Positions 24,901 through 36,072 of a DNA stretch of 64,000 nt are shown here, in pieces; position 1 is the first letter of the stretch, and each line of letters begins with the position of its first letter. The position numbers were made by a program, and so were the translations under genes. The stretch is taken from NCBI GenBank assembly GCA_022041995.1, contig CP074381.1, positions 2,418,001-2,482,000 on the forward strand, given 5' to 3'. This DNA is from Cupriavidus necator. GTDB taxonomy: Bacteria > Pseudomonadota > Gammaproteobacteria > Burkholderiales > Burkholderiaceae. Under the pieces are notes generated by a model. It was not told where the DNA came from. It searched no databases and saw nothing but the letters and a program-made list of their open reading frames with translations.

Positions 24901-25466
24901 TCGCGCGTATCGGACAGGCGGTTTTCGGTCTCGCGGCGGCGTTCCTTGTACTTGGACACGCCCGCGGCCTCTTCCAGGAAGATGCGCATGTCATCGGGCT
25001 TGGCCTCGATGATGCGCGAGATCATGCCCTGCCCGATGATGGCGTAGGCGCGGGGCCCCAGGCCCGTGCCCAGGAAGATGTCCTGGATGTCGCGCCGGCG
25101 CACCGGCTGGTTGTTGATGTAGTAGGACGAAGTGCCGTCGCGGGTCAGCACGCGCTTGACCGCGACTTCGGCGTACTGGCTCCACTGGCCGGCAGCGCGG
25201 CCCTCGGCATTGTCGAACACCAGTTCGACACTCGCCCGGCCGGCCTGCTTGCGCGCGGTGGAGCCGTTGAAGATGACGTCCTGCATGGATTCGCCACGCA
25301 GCTCTGACGCACGTGACTCACCCAGCACCCAGCGCACCGCATCGATGATGTTCGATTTGCCGCAGCCGTTGGGACCTACGATGCCGACCAGCTGGCCGGG
25401 CACTTGAAAATTGGTGGGATCGACAAATGACTTGAAGCCCGCCAGCTTGATCGAGGATAGTCGCAC
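21951..25466 (-). CDS. smc: SMC chromosome-partitioning ATPase
   Basis: The 1171-aa condensin subunit starts with GTG at 25466 (VRLSSIKLAGFKSFVDPTNF). Walker A is GIVGPNGCGKSN near residue 32. Long coiled coils flank the hinge (about residues 520-680), and the C-terminal signature LLSGGEKALTAIAL is followed by Walker B FCLLDEVDAPLDDAN. SMC organises and segregates the chromosome. The stop overlaps the zipA start. The open frame upstream of the GTG is not conserved SMC sequence. Confidence 0.95.
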   Translation of the reverse strand: MRLSSIKLAGFKSFVDPTNFQVPGQLVGIVGPNGCGKSNIIDAVRWVLGESRASELRGESMQDVIFNGSTARKQAGRASVELVFDNAEGRAAGQWSQYAEVAVKRVLTRDGTSSYYINNQPVRRRDIQDIFLGTGLGPRAYAIIGQGMISRIIEAKPDDMRIFLEEAAGVSKYKERRRETENRLSDTRENLTRVEDILRELGSNLEKLEGQAEVAQRFKTLHADGEEKQHLLWLLRKREAQQEQERHQRAIEQAQIDLEAQTAQLRHVEAELETMRAAHYAASDGMHAAQGKLYEANAEVSKLEAEIRYVVESRNRVQAQIAALTGQREQWQGKAEQATDELAQAEENLAVAEGRTVEAQEAVAHKNDELPTLEAQWRDAQQLLNEQRTGIMQAEQALKLEAAQQRSADQMLQQLEQRRERLSAEEKGLDRPDETRLEQARAELAEQEALVEEAQAVLADAEESVPRLDEARRAAQARVHSEAAAIATLEARLSALRQLQENVQTDGKVQPWLARHELAELPRLWKKVHIEPGWENALESVLREKLAALEVSNLDWVKAFLSDAPPAKLAFYSPPAAARPLETPAGLRPLMSLVQITEPGIRAVMQDWLADVYVATDMAQALAARNTLPDGASFVVAEGHLVGRNAIQIYAADSEQAGMLAREQEIENLQKQARAQLLLSDEAKTQAVRAEAAYTQASQGLGDARARAEQATRRVHALQMDVLKLSQAMERYSARSGQIREELDEIHAQIEEQRAIRAESEASFEQHDAALAEMQATHEDQQMAFEALDSKLSGARHQLRDFERAAQEALFAERNLTSRIDELRRNIQVAADQAERIAESLENARAELETINEQTAHTGLQEALERRAEKEEKLTIARTELDALSAQLRQFDEQRLAAERSLQPLRDRITELQLKEQAARLNQEQFSEQLTTAEVDEAALADKLTGDLKPSYLQGEVTRINNAINALGPVNMAALDELAAARERKTFLDAQSADLNDAINTLEDAIAKIDQETRALLQGTFDQVNHHFGELFPSLFGGGQARLIMTGEEILDAGVQVMAQPPGKKNSTIHLLSGGEKALTAIALVFAMFQLNPAPFCLLDEVDAPLDDANTERYANMVARMSDKTQFVFISHNKIAMEMAHQLIGVTMQEQGVSRIVAVDMDAAVSMAEAA

Positions 25467-25901
25467 GGTTTCTCGTGTGGTATCGGCCACTCCGGTATGG
25501 GAACCGGGGTCGGCCTGGTATCGGGCTATTGCACTGTTCAGAAAGCCGGGCTGCGCGGGAGCCGGCGCGGCGTGACGCCAGCACCTCAAAATACCCCTCG
25601 GGCCCGAGAATTGGGGCTAATCATACCATCGCAGATGCCTTCGCCGGCCCGTTTGGCAGTCGCCCCGGCGTCATATCCCATGACCGATTTCCCTTGCTGT
25701 TCCGCCCCTTACAAGCGATTCCGCATGCACTTTGACAGGTGCCGCGGGCGCTGTCAGCCGTCCGTGGCGGCCAATCGTTCGGGAAACTAATTAGGGTAAA
25801 TGCTAGTCTTTCATCTGTCGGCGTGACCCCGGATGCCCTCCGGGGGTCGCGCACCCATGAACGCGCCCCTCGCAGCCCGTGACCAACCAGGAGGACAGAG
25901 C
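25467..25901. other. Divergent gene-free region between smc and the ferritin-like gene
   Basis: No gene is seen. The region contains a perfect 12-bp palindrome CTCGGGCCCGAG (25597-25608) and a minus-strand TATGAT (25625-25620) that could be an smc -10. An AT-rich patch with CTAATTAG (25787-25794) may be the promoter of the rightward gene. A GC hairpin (25825-25848) lies before the AGGAGG Shine-Dalgarno. Confidence 0.4.
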
Positions 25902-26729
25902 ATGAGTGAACCGTCAGCGGCCGCCCGGCCGTGGTCTGTCAGCGACATCAACTACCAGGCGATCGACGTGAAACGCGTACGCGGCGACCGCGACCTGTTC
26001 TACCTGCTGGTGTCAGCCTCGTTCATCGAGAGCGGGTCCGACACCTACGCCGGCAACCTTGCCACCTATTACGCCCGTGTGCCCGACGCCGCCGACTGGC
26101 TTTCCGAGCGCTGGGAAGCCGAGGAACTGCAGCACGGGCTGGCGCTGCGGCGCTATGTCGAGCATGTCTGGCCGGAATTCGACTGGGAGCGCGGCTATGC
26201 ACGCTTCTTCGACGAGTACAGCAAGACCTGCTCGATCGACCAGTTCGAGCCGACCGAGGGCCTGGAAATGGCAGCCCGCTGCGTGGTGGAAACCGGCACC
26301 GCCGCCTACTACCGCGCGCTGGAACAGGCCAGCGACGAACCGGTGCTGCGCGACCTGACGCGGCGCATCTCCAACGACGAAGTGCGGCACTACAAGCACT
26401 TCTATCACTTCTTCAACCGCTTCGCCGAATCTGAGCGGCTAGGCCGGCTGCGGGTGCTGGGTGCGCTGGCGCGCCGGCTGCTGGAGATCAAGAACGAGGA
26501 TACCGCAATCGCGCTGCGAAACGTGCTGCGCATGGAGCGCGGCGTGGAAGCGGTGCCGGAAGCCGAGGTGCGCGCGCTCAATACGCGCGTGTCCGGCGTG
26601 ATCCGGCGCAACATCCCCATCGAAATGACCGTGAAGATGCTGCTGCGGCCGCTGCACTTGCACCGCGGCCTGGAGCGCGCGGTGCGAGCGCCGCTGGTGG
26701 CAGTGGTGTCGCGGGTCATGCTGCACTGA
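25902..26729 (+). CDS. Ferritin-like di-iron protein of unknown substrate
   Basis: The 275-aa start at 25902 is fixed by a strong AGGAGGA Shine-Dalgarno. The protein has a four-helix ferritin-like pattern with six candidate ligands: Glu43, Glu75 and His78 (E-L-Q-H), Glu130, Glu160 and His163 (E-V-R-H). Two E-x-x-H motifs are typical of di-iron oxygenases and rubrerythrin-like proteins. No signal peptide is seen. It converges with the EamA gene 13 bases downstream. The reaction cannot be told from the sequence. Confidence 0.7.
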   Translation: MSEPSAAARPWSVSDINYQAIDVKRVRGDRDLFYLLVSASFIESGSDTYAGNLATYYARVPDAADWLSERWEAEELQHGLALRRYVEHVWPEFDWERGYARFFDEYSKTCSIDQFEPTEGLEMAARCVVETGTAAYYRALEQASDEPVLRDLTRRISNDEVRHYKHFYHFFNRFAESERLGRLRVLGALARRLLEIKNEDTAIALRNVLRMERGVEAVPEAEVRALNTRVSGVIRRNIPIEMTVKMLLRPLHLHRGLERAVRAPLVAVVSRVMLH

Positions 26730-26742
26730 GCCGCGCACCGGT

Positions 26743-27711
26743 TCAGTGACATGCTGCTGCCTCGGCACCTGCGGCGGCCGGCGCCGGCGCGCGGCTGCGG
26801 TGCACCAGCCCCGACAAGGCGCCGGCGGCGATAATGCACAGGCCGCCGGCCGCTTCCTTCCAGCTCAGCACCTCGGTCGCCAGCCACCACGACGACAGCG
26901 CCGCGATGACGATTTCGAACAGCATCAGCAGCGACACGCGATTGGCCGGCAGCCGCTGCAGCCCGTATTGCACCACCGAGTTGCTGACCACCAGCACCGC
27001 CGCCAGGCCGAGCACCAGCATGCCCACGCTCACCTGCGCGCCCTGGACGATGGTCACCGACGGGCCATCCAGCAGCAGCGCGGCCGGCACCCCCACCACC
27101 GTGCAGCCCAGGTAGACCACCACCGTGCGCACCCGTGCGTCCATGTCCGGGAAGCGCTGGCCGGCGCGGCGCGACAGCACATTGTTGACGGCAAAGCCCA
27201 TGCCGCCGATCAGACCGGACCATTCCGCGGCAGAGCCTGGCAGCGGCACGCCGACCTCAGGCGTCCACAGCATCAGCCCGGCGCCGAAGAGGGCCAGCGC
27301 CACCAGCGACAGCCCTGCCGCCGACAGCCGCTCGCCCAGGAACAGCCGGGCAAACAGCGCGGTCCAGACCGGGGTCAGATAGAACAGCAACAGCACGCGC
27401 ATCACATGGCCGTTGACACTGCCCCAGACAAAGCCGGCGTTGGTCACGCCCGCCGCCAGCCCGATGGCGACGAACAGCCAGTGCGGGCGCAGGCCGGCCA
27501 GGTGCCGGCGGAAGGCCAGCAGCGACAGCACGGCCGCGACCGAGCTGACCAGCGCCGCGGCGTGCATGCCGCCCAGGCCCCAGCCCGCCAGCACGCGGTA
27601 CGGGAACCAGGCGATGCCCCAGACCGAGGCGCCGATCAGGATGGAAAGCGATGCCTTGACCGCATTGCGGTCGGCCGGCGCATGCTGCGCTGCAACAGTA
27701 CTTGTGCTCAT
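26743..27711 (-). CDS. EamA/DMT-family drug/metabolite transporter
   Basis: The 322-aa inner-membrane protein has about ten hydrophobic helices in two EamA repeats. The first contains VTNAGFVWGSVNGHVMRVLL and ends in LTPVWTALFARLFLGERL. The second ends in FEIVIAALSSWWLATEVL with the usual E-x-L. The substrate is not predictable. The start used is MSTSTVAAQHAPAD at 27711; the Shine-Dalgarno there is weak. It diverges from dapC. Confidence 0.8.
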   Translation of the reverse strand: MSTSTVAAQHAPADRNAVKASLSILIGASVWGIAWFPYRVLAGWGLGGMHAAALVSSVAAVLSLLAFRRHLAGLRPHWLFVAIGLAAGVTNAGFVWGSVNGHVMRVLLLFYLTPVWTALFARLFLGERLSAAGLSLVALALFGAGLMLWTPEVGVPLPGSAAEWSGLIGGMGFAVNNVLSRRAGQRFPDMDARVRTVVVYLGCTVVGVPAALLLDGPSVTIVQGAQVSVGMLVLGLAAVLVVSNSVVQYGLQRLPANRVSLLMLFEIVIAALSSWWLATEVLSWKEAAGGLCIIAAGALSGLVHRSRAPAPAAAGAEAAACH

Positions 27712-27868
27712 AAGGGAATCCGTGCGAGGCGAGCCAGGCCGCCGGCCGGTGACAGGCGGGCGGCGTCCGGACGGCGCCGGCGGCATCACCAGGGCGTGAT
27801 GCCCGCCATCCGTGCCCATGGCCGGCCGCGCGGGCCGGGCCGGCGCACGGAAACCCGCGCCGTTCCTC

Positions 27869-27874
27869 TATAAT
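27869..27874 (+). promoter_or_regulatory. -10 element of the dapC promoter
   Basis: A perfect TATAAT lies 31 bases before the dapC start. The -35 position is GC-rich and poor, so an activator may be needed. Confidence 0.5.
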
Positions 27875-27904
27875 GCGTCGTTTTAACCGGCCCCGACTGA
27901 CACT

Positions 27905-29104
27905 GTGAATCCGCGCCTCGACCAGCTTCAGCCCTACCCGTTCGAGAAACTGCGGGCGCTCTTTGCGCAGGTAAAGCCTGCCGACAAGCCAGCCATCAGC
28001 TTCGGCATCGGCGAACCCAAGCATCCGACGCCTGAATTCATCAAGCAAGCGCTGGCAGAGTCGCTCGCGGGGCTGGCGAATTATCCCACAACGGCAGGTT
28101 CCGATGCACTACGGCAGTGCATCGCCGGTTGGCTGGAACGCCGCTACGGCCTGCCCAAGGTCAACGCCGCCACCGAAGTTCTGCCGGTGACCGGCTCGCG
28201 CGAGGCGCTGTTCGCCTTTGCCCAGACCGTGGTCGACGGCACCCGCCCGGGCGCGCTGGTGCTGTGCCCCAACCCGTTCTACCAGATCTATGAAGGCGCG
28301 GCGCTGCTGGCCGGCGCCACCCCGGTATTCGCCAACAGTGACCCGGCGCGCAACTTCGCTCCGGCCTTCGACCGCATCGCCGACGATGTCTGGCAGAACG
28401 TGCAGTTGCTGTTCGTGTGCACGCCCGGCAACCCGACCGGCGCGGTGCTGTCGCTGGAAGACTGGAAGCAGCTGTTTGCGCTGTCGGACCGCTACGGCTT
28501 CGTGATCGCCTCGGACGAGTGCTACTCAGAGATCTATTTCGACGAAGGCCGCGCGCCGCTGGGTGCGCTGGAAGCCGCGCACAAGCTCGGCCGCGGCTTT
28601 GAACGGCTGGTGATGTTCTCCAGCCTGTCCAAGCGCTCCAACGTGCCGGGCCTGCGCTCGGGCTTCGTGGCCGGCGATGCCGCGCTGCTGAAGAAATTCC
28701 TGCTATACCGTACCTACCACGGCGGCGCCATGAACCCCGCGGTGCAGTCCGCCAGCATCGCGGCCTGGAACGACGAGGCCCATGTGCGCGAAAACCGCGC
28801 CGCCTACGTGCGCAAGTTCAGCGAAGTCACGCCGATGCTGGCCGAGGTGCTGGACGTGGCGCTGCCCGATGCCGGCTTCTACCTGTGGGCGGATGTCTCG
28901 CGCACCGGCCTCACCGATACCGAATTCGCCGCGCGCCTGCTGGCCGGCCAGAACGTGACCGTGCTGCCCGGCAGCTACCTGGCGCGCGAAGCCGACGGCA
29001 TCAACCCCGGCGCCAACCGCGTGCGCATGGCGCTGGTGGCGACGCCGGAGGAATGCCTGGAAGGCGCGCGCCGGATCGTTGAGTTCTGCCGCGCGCTCGG
29101 CTGA
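27905..29104 (+). CDS. dapC: N-succinyldiaminopimelate aminotransferase DapC
   Basis: The 399-aa fold-type I PLP enzyme transfers an amino group to N-succinyl-2-amino-6-oxopimelate in lysine/diaminopimelate synthesis. The PLP lysine is Lys243 in SSLSKRSNVPGLRSGF. The motifs CTPGNPTGAVLS and ASDECYSEIYFDE match the family. It begins with GTG. It is followed by dapD 69 bases later, which supports DapC rather than another class I aminotransferase. Confidence 0.92.
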   Translation: MNPRLDQLQPYPFEKLRALFAQVKPADKPAISFGIGEPKHPTPEFIKQALAESLAGLANYPTTAGSDALRQCIAGWLERRYGLPKVNAATEVLPVTGSREALFAFAQTVVDGTRPGALVLCPNPFYQIYEGAALLAGATPVFANSDPARNFAPAFDRIADDVWQNVQLLFVCTPGNPTGAVLSLEDWKQLFALSDRYGFVIASDECYSEIYFDEGRAPLGALEAAHKLGRGFERLVMFSSLSKRSNVPGLRSGFVAGDAALLKKFLLYRTYHGGAMNPAVQSASIAAWNDEAHVRENRAAYVRKFSEVTPMLAEVLDVALPDAGFYLWADVSRTGLTDTEFAARLLAGQNVTVLPGSYLAREADGINPGANRVRMALVATPEECLEGARRIVEFCRALG

Positions 29105-29173
29105 GCGCCAACCCATGACCGTGGCGCAGCCTGACCGCTGCGCCTTTATCCGATAACCACTGAAGAAACGCAT

Positions 29174-30001
<828 letters not shown>

Positions 30002-30092
30002 CCGCGCCTGGCGCAGCCCGCAACGGCTGCGCCGCCCCGGGCCCGGCCCCGGGGCAGTATTTCCGTTGTCACCCCGCCTGGCCAGGCTGAAC

Positions 30093-30476
30093 ATGCCTTC
30101 CCTCCGCAAGCGACTCATGGCCCTGGATCCCACCACCGTCAGTACCGTGCTCTCCCTGCTGCCCACCATTCTCGAGCAGGCCAACAAGACCATCGAGAAA
30201 CTGAAGAAGAACAAGCGCAAGGATGGAACGCCGGAAGGCGCGGTGGCCGACACGCGCGATCCCGCGGCCCGCATTGCCGAGCTGGAAGCCGCTGCCGTGC
30301 AGCAGGCCGAGGCCGTCAAGCTGCTGGCCGAGCAACATGCCATCACCATCGACGCGCTGCGCAAGGAAGCCGCACGGCTGGACCGCCGCCTGCGCCTGAT
30401 GACCGCGGTGGCAATGGGCGGCGTGGCGCTTGGACTGGGCGGCCTCGTGATCGCGCTGAACCTGCTGTTCCGCTGA
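30093..30476 (+). CDS. Small coiled-coil protein with one C-terminal membrane helix, function unknown
   Basis: The 127-aa protein starts at the ATG at 30093. An N-terminal basic stretch is followed by a lysine cluster (KLKKNKRKDG), a coiled coil with A-E-L-E-A-A heptads (about residues 55-100) and one hydrophobic helix (about 104-124) ending LNLLFR. That layout suggests a tail-anchored inner-membrane protein. It lies inside the dap operon, 22 bases before yffB. An upstream TTG at 30066 and an internal ATG at 30117 are other possible starts. I do not recognise a named family. Confidence 0.65.
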   Translation: MPSLRKRLMALDPTTVSTVLSLLPTILEQANKTIEKLKKNKRKDGTPEGAVADTRDPAARIAELEAAAVQQAEAVKLLAEQHAITIDALRKEAARLDRRLRLMTAVAMGGVALGLGGLVIALNLLFR

Positions 30477-30498
30477 ATCCAATCCATCAAGACTAGCC

Positions 30499-32017
<1,519 letters not shown>

Positions 32018-32043
32018 TTTTTTTCGCCGAAAGACACCCATAC

Positions 32044-32937
32044 ATGGCAACGCCCTCTCCCCTGCGCACCGTGCGCGACCTGCTGCGTCTCGCAGTCTCG
32101 CGCTTTACCGCCGCGCGCCTGTCCTTCGGCCACGGCAGCGCCAATGCCTATGACGAAGCCGCCTACCTGGTGCTGCATACGCTGAGCCTGCCGCTCGACA
32201 CGCTCGATCCCTTCCTGGACGCGCGCCTGCTGCCCGAGGAAGTCGATGCCGTGCTCAAGGTCATCGACCGCCGCGTCAATGAGCGCGTGCCGGCCGCCTA
32301 CATCACGCACGAGGCCTTCATGCACGGCCTGCGCTTCTACGTCGATTCACGCGTGATCGTGCCGCGCAGCTTTATCGGCGAACTGCTGCAGGACGGGCTG
32401 GAGCCCTGGGTCGGCGAGACCGACAGCATCGGTCAGGTGCTGGAGCTGTGCACCGGTTCCGGCTGCCTGCCGATCGTGGCCGCGCACGTCTGGCCGAACG
32501 CGAAGATCGACGCCGTAGACATCTCGCCCGACGCGCTCGCCGTGGCCCGCCGCAACGTGGCCGACTACAAGATGGACGACCGCATCCGGCTGTATGAGGG
32601 CGACCTGTACGCGCCGCTGCCGCATGGCGCCACCTACGACGTGATCCTGACCAATCCGCCCTACGTCAACGAAGGCTCGATGCAGGCGCTGCCGCCGGAA
32701 TACCTGGCCGAGCCGCGCATCGCCCTGGCCGGCGGCGACGACGGCATGGACGTGGTGCGGCGGATCATCGCCGGCGCCAAGGCGCACCTGAACCCGGGCG
32801 GCGTGCTGGTGGTGGAGATCGGCAACGAGCACGCCAACGTGGAAGCGGCGTTCCCGGAGCTGGAAATCGTCTGGCTGCCGGTCAGCGCGGGGGATGAGCA
32901 GGTGTTTTTGCTGACGTACGACGCGCTGCCGGGGTAA
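32044..32937 (+). CDS. prmB: PrmB glutamine methyltransferase for ribosomal protein L3
   Basis: The 297-aa SAM-dependent enzyme has the nucleotide-binding ELCTGSGCLPIVAA motif and the NPPY tetrad near residue 204 that holds the glutamine amide. Its length and N-terminal helical domain fit PrmB (which methylates L3) better than PrmC. It lies 26 bases after dapE. Confidence 0.9.
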   Translation: MATPSPLRTVRDLLRLAVSRFTAARLSFGHGSANAYDEAAYLVLHTLSLPLDTLDPFLDARLLPEEVDAVLKVIDRRVNERVPAAYITHEAFMHGLRFYVDSRVIVPRSFIGELLQDGLEPWVGETDSIGQVLELCTGSGCLPIVAAHVWPNAKIDAVDISPDALAVARRNVADYKMDDRIRLYEGDLYAPLPHGATYDVILTNPPYVNEGSMQALPPEYLAEPRIALAGGDDGMDVVRRIIAGAKAHLNPGGVLVVEIGNEHANVEAAFPELEIVWLPVSAGDEQVFLLTYDALPG

Positions 32938-32956
32938 TTGATCCGGGCCATTGTTT

Positions 32957-32987
32957 GCTCCCCTCTCCCACTGAGGTGAGAGGGAGC
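32957..32987 (+). repeat. Intergenic hairpin after prmB
   Basis: TCTCCCAC and GTGAGAGGGA form an imperfect hairpin with a small bulge 20 bases after prmB. No T-run follows, so it is more likely an mRNA 3' stabiliser or a dispersed repeat of the CTCTCCC type. The rest of the gap up to 33169 shows nothing else. Confidence 0.4.
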
Positions 32988-33169
32988 CGGCCTCTGGTCT
33001 GTGATGCCACGCCGCCTTGGACAAACCATTCAACTGCCACCACGCGCAAACTGGGCGAACACCGGCCATCCCCGGCCATGAATACCGCGCCCGCTCTACA
33101 CTCGCTGCAGATACCCGCCAACCACAGCGCCTTCGCCCCGCAGCCATTGCGGCGGCGAACCCTGAAGCC

Positions 33170-34431
33170 GTGACCCCCAGCAACACCCGCCTCCCCGCAT
33201 CGCCCGACGCCCTGCCCGCCCATGCTCCGGCAGCGCACGCCGCGCGCGGCATCGCCCTGCTGACGTTCGCTTTTGCCCTCAGCCAGTTCTTCCGCTCGTG
33301 CCTCGCGGTGATGGTGCCCGAGCTGCAGCATGATTTCGGGCTGTCGCCGGCGGGCTTCGGGGCGCTGTCTTCGTCGTTCTTCCTCGCCTTTGCGGTGGCG
33401 CAAATCCCGGTGGGTATTGCCTTCGACCGATACGGCGTGGGCCGGCCTACCGCGCTGCTGCTGGCGGTGGGCGCGGTGTCGTCGATCCTGTTCGTGCTGG
33501 CGCCCAACGGCGCGGCGGCCACGCTGGCGCAGGTGGGACTGGGGCTGGCGTGCGCGCCGGTGTTCATGGGCCTGCTGCATTTCGCCTCCGAGCAATTGTC
33601 CGAGCGCGACTACACCCGCGTGGTCAGCCGCTCCAATGCCATGGGCATGATCGGCGCGCTGTGCGCCACGGCGCCGCTGGGCTGGGCCATCTCGCTGATC
33701 GGCTGGCGCCCGTCGATGGCGGTATCGGCGCTGGGCATGGTGGCGGCCTGCTATGGCGTGTGGCGCTTCGTGCGCGACCAGGGCCATGCCGAGGCGCGCA
33801 GCGCGTCGTGGCCGTCAATGCTGTCGGAAAGCACGCAACTGCTGAAGCTGGCGCCGCTGTGGACGCTGATCCCGATGTGCGCGGCAATGGCCGCCGGCAC
33901 CGCCTTCCGCAACGCCTGGAGCGGACCCTATCTGGCCGACGTGTTCGGCCTGGGCTCGGCGCCGCGCGGCGTGGCCCTGACGCTGCTCAGCGTGGCCGGC
34001 TTCCTGACCGCCTTCCTGCTGCCGGTACTGGTCCGGCGCAGTACGCTCAAGGGCACCATCGCCGGCTGGTCGTGCTTTGCCATGGCAGGTGCGATCTTGC
34101 TGGCGCTGTGGCCGGACAACGGCATCGGCTATGGCGTGGCGATGATGGCGCTGCTGTCGACCATCGGCATGCTGCACCCGCTGGTGATGGCACAGGGCCG
34201 CGGGCTGATCCCCCGTCGCAGCGCGGGCGCGGGCTGGGTCTGCTCAATACCTTCGTGTTCCTGGGATCGGCGCTGACGTCATGGGCTTTTGGCTTGATCG
34301 CCAATGCCGGCCATATGCGCGGCTGGCCGCTGCCGTCCACCTATGCGGCGATCTTCCTGTCGGCGGCCGTGCTGATCGCCGCCGCGCTGGTGCCCTACTT
34401 CTTCAGCCCGCCGCATCCCACCAGCCGATAG
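33170..34431 (+). pseudogene. MFS transporter, frame broken near its 3' end
   Basis: The product is a major-facilitator protein of about 12 helices, with LTFAFALSQFFRSCLAVMVP as helix 1 and the loop motif FDRYGVGRPTALL after helix 2. The likely start is GTG at 33170. The frame stops early at 34276. Adding one C to the five-C run at 34210-34214 joins GLI-PP-SQRGRGLGLLN and the last two helices, ending at TAG 34431 (420 aa). A sequence error or a recent one-base loss fits equally from this gene alone. It converges with hipA 6 bases downstream. The substrate is unknown. Confidence 0.78.
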
Positions 34432-34437
34432 CTGGCT

Positions 34438-35760
34438 TCAGGCACCGGACAGCGCCCGCACCATATCGGCAATGATGGTGAAGCGGATCACGCGCAGGCA
34501 AGCCAGTTCGCCGGCAAACCCGCCGGTCAGCGCCGGGCGCTCGCGCGCCATGGCGGCGTTCTGCTGCTCGGCCTGTTCGTAGAGCGCCTGCGCTGCCGGC
34601 CCGACGCCGCGCAGCATCGCATCCAGCCGCCGCCCGGCGGTCACGCTGGTCATACCCAGCGCGCGCCCTGACTCGAGCACCAGCGCCCGCGAGAAATCGC
34701 CATAGAACTCGACGCCCAGCACCGGCCAGGCAAAGCGGTGCGCCTGCGGCCAGCCGGTCTTGTCGCAGGTGCGGGTGGCGTAGGCGGCCTCGCTGAGCAG
34801 GTCATAGAACGGCGCCAGCGCAATGCCGGCATCGGACACCAGGAAGCTCAGGTTCTTCAGGTGCGCGTCGGAGTTGCCAACCAGGATGTTGAACACCAGC
34901 CAGTCGAACAGCCGCGCCCGCGCCACCGCGGGGGCACGGCACAGCGTTGCCAGCTCGGCGAGCCGCTCGATGCTGCCCTGGTCGTACTTGAAGGTGCGCG
35001 GCAGGTTCAGCAACTGGCAGGCATCGATCGCATGCAGCCTCTGCCACTGCCCTTGCGGCGTGAGGTGGCGGTCGAAGCGGTCGACCAGGTAAACCGGCGA
35101 CGGCACATAGCGCCGGTGCACCGAAGGCACGACAAGCTTCAGCCGCGCGGCCAGCGACATCACGAACCACTCGTTGATGACCGAATGCGGATAGATCTCC
35201 TGCATCTGGTGCGTCGGCTTCAGGATGTGCGTGGATGGCGTATCCGCGCCAGGCTCGAACAGCGCGCCGTCCTGCAGCACCACCGCGAGCTTGTGCTGGG
35301 CGCCGGCCAGCGACATGCGCTTGACCGCCCCATGCGTGAGCGGCACGCTGGGCAGGCTGTGGATGCGGGCGTCGAGCGCGGCGTCGCTCAAGGGGCGCAG
35401 CGCTGGCGCCGTGGCCGGCTCGCGGCCGCGCGGCAGCAGCGTCAGCGAGCCGGCAGACTCAGCCCCGTAGTGCGCCAGCAAGGCAAAGGCATCGGCCTCG
35501 TTGCGGATGCTGGCATCGCGGGCCAGCAGCGCGCGCTGGCCGTCCTCGGGCAACAGGTTGTCGAAGTACCACTGCACCGGCCGCAGCGTGCTGCCATCGA
35601 CAAGCGCACCTGTCTGCAGCGGCAGCGCCGGGCTCAGGGCGAAGGCGTGCGGATCGCCGAGCCACGCTGCGTCATAGCGGAACGACCAGGCATCGCTGGC
35701 CTCGTGCAGTTCGCCCACCGGCGTGCCGTTGATACTGGCCACCAAGACCCGCTCAGCCAT
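34438..35760 (-). CDS. hipA: HipA-family serine/threonine kinase toxin
   Basis: The 440-aa protein has the N-terminal HipA domain (VQWYFDNLLPEDGQRALLA) and the kinase core. The Gly-rich SLAGAQHKLAVVL lies near residue 150, catalytic Asp in GNSDAHLKNLSFL near 297, and the metal-binding Asp in APFYDLLS near 318. HipA-type kinases phosphorylate targets such as GltX and slow growth; the target here is unknown. Its start lies two bases after the hipB stop. Confidence 0.88.
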   Translation of the reverse strand: MAERVLVASINGTPVGELHEASDAWSFRYDAAWLGDPHAFALSPALPLQTGALVDGSTLRPVQWYFDNLLPEDGQRALLARDASIRNEADAFALLAHYGAESAGSLTLLPRGREPATAPALRPLSDAALDARIHSLPSVPLTHGAVKRMSLAGAQHKLAVVLQDGALFEPGADTPSTHILKPTHQMQEIYPHSVINEWFVMSLAARLKLVVPSVHRRYVPSPVYLVDRFDRHLTPQGQWQRLHAIDACQLLNLPRTFKYDQGSIERLAELATLCRAPAVARARLFDWLVFNILVGNSDAHLKNLSFLVSDAGIALAPFYDLLSEAAYATRTCDKTGWPQAHRFAWPVLGVEFYGDFSRALVLESGRALGMTSVTAGRRLDAMLRGVGPAAQALYEQAEQQNAAMARERPALTGGFAGELACLRVIRFTIIADMVRALSGA

Positions 35761-36070
35761 GCTCGCCACCTCCCGTGGCGGCGCGCCGGTTGCGGCTGCG
35801 CGCCTGGCGCTGGCCGAGCTTGGCGCGTTCGGCCTCCACCAGCGGGGCCGCGGCCTCGGGCATGTCGACCACCACGCGCAGACCAAGCCCGTCCAGCACC
35901 TGGAACAGCTTGCCCCACTGAATGCCTTCGGCCCCGTTCTCGACGCGCACCATGAAGTTTTCGCTGACGCCGATGGCGCCTGCGGCATCGTCCTGGCGCA
36001 GGCCCTGCGCCTTTCGGGCCGCGCGCACGAAGGCGCCGATTTCGCCGGGTTCGGTGAGGGTCAGTTGCAC
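35753..36070 (-). CDS. hipB: HipB-type XRE antitoxin/repressor
   Basis: The 105-aa helix-turn-helix protein starts with GTG at 36070, chosen because an AAGGAG Shine-Dalgarno lies eight bases upstream. The XRE domain is VRAARKAQGLRQDDAAGAIG followed by VSENFMVRVENG. The basic C-terminal tail is likely flexible. HipB neutralises HipA and represses the operon. Three operator-like repeats lie directly upstream, the nearest covering the Shine-Dalgarno. The frame is open further upstream to an ATG at 36121, inside the repeat region. Confidence 0.85.
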   Translation of the reverse strand: MQLTLTEPGEIGAFVRAARKAQGLRQDDAAGAIGVSENFMVRVENGAEGIQWGKLFQVLDGLGLRVVVDMPEAAAPLVEAERAKLGQRQARSRNRRAATGGGEHG

Positions 36071-36072
36071 AG

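Noticed and set aside
22089..25307. Very long plus-strand open frame opposite smc
   Set aside because: It is the antisense shadow of a GC-rich coding gene; it has no domain, start signal or conserved motif.
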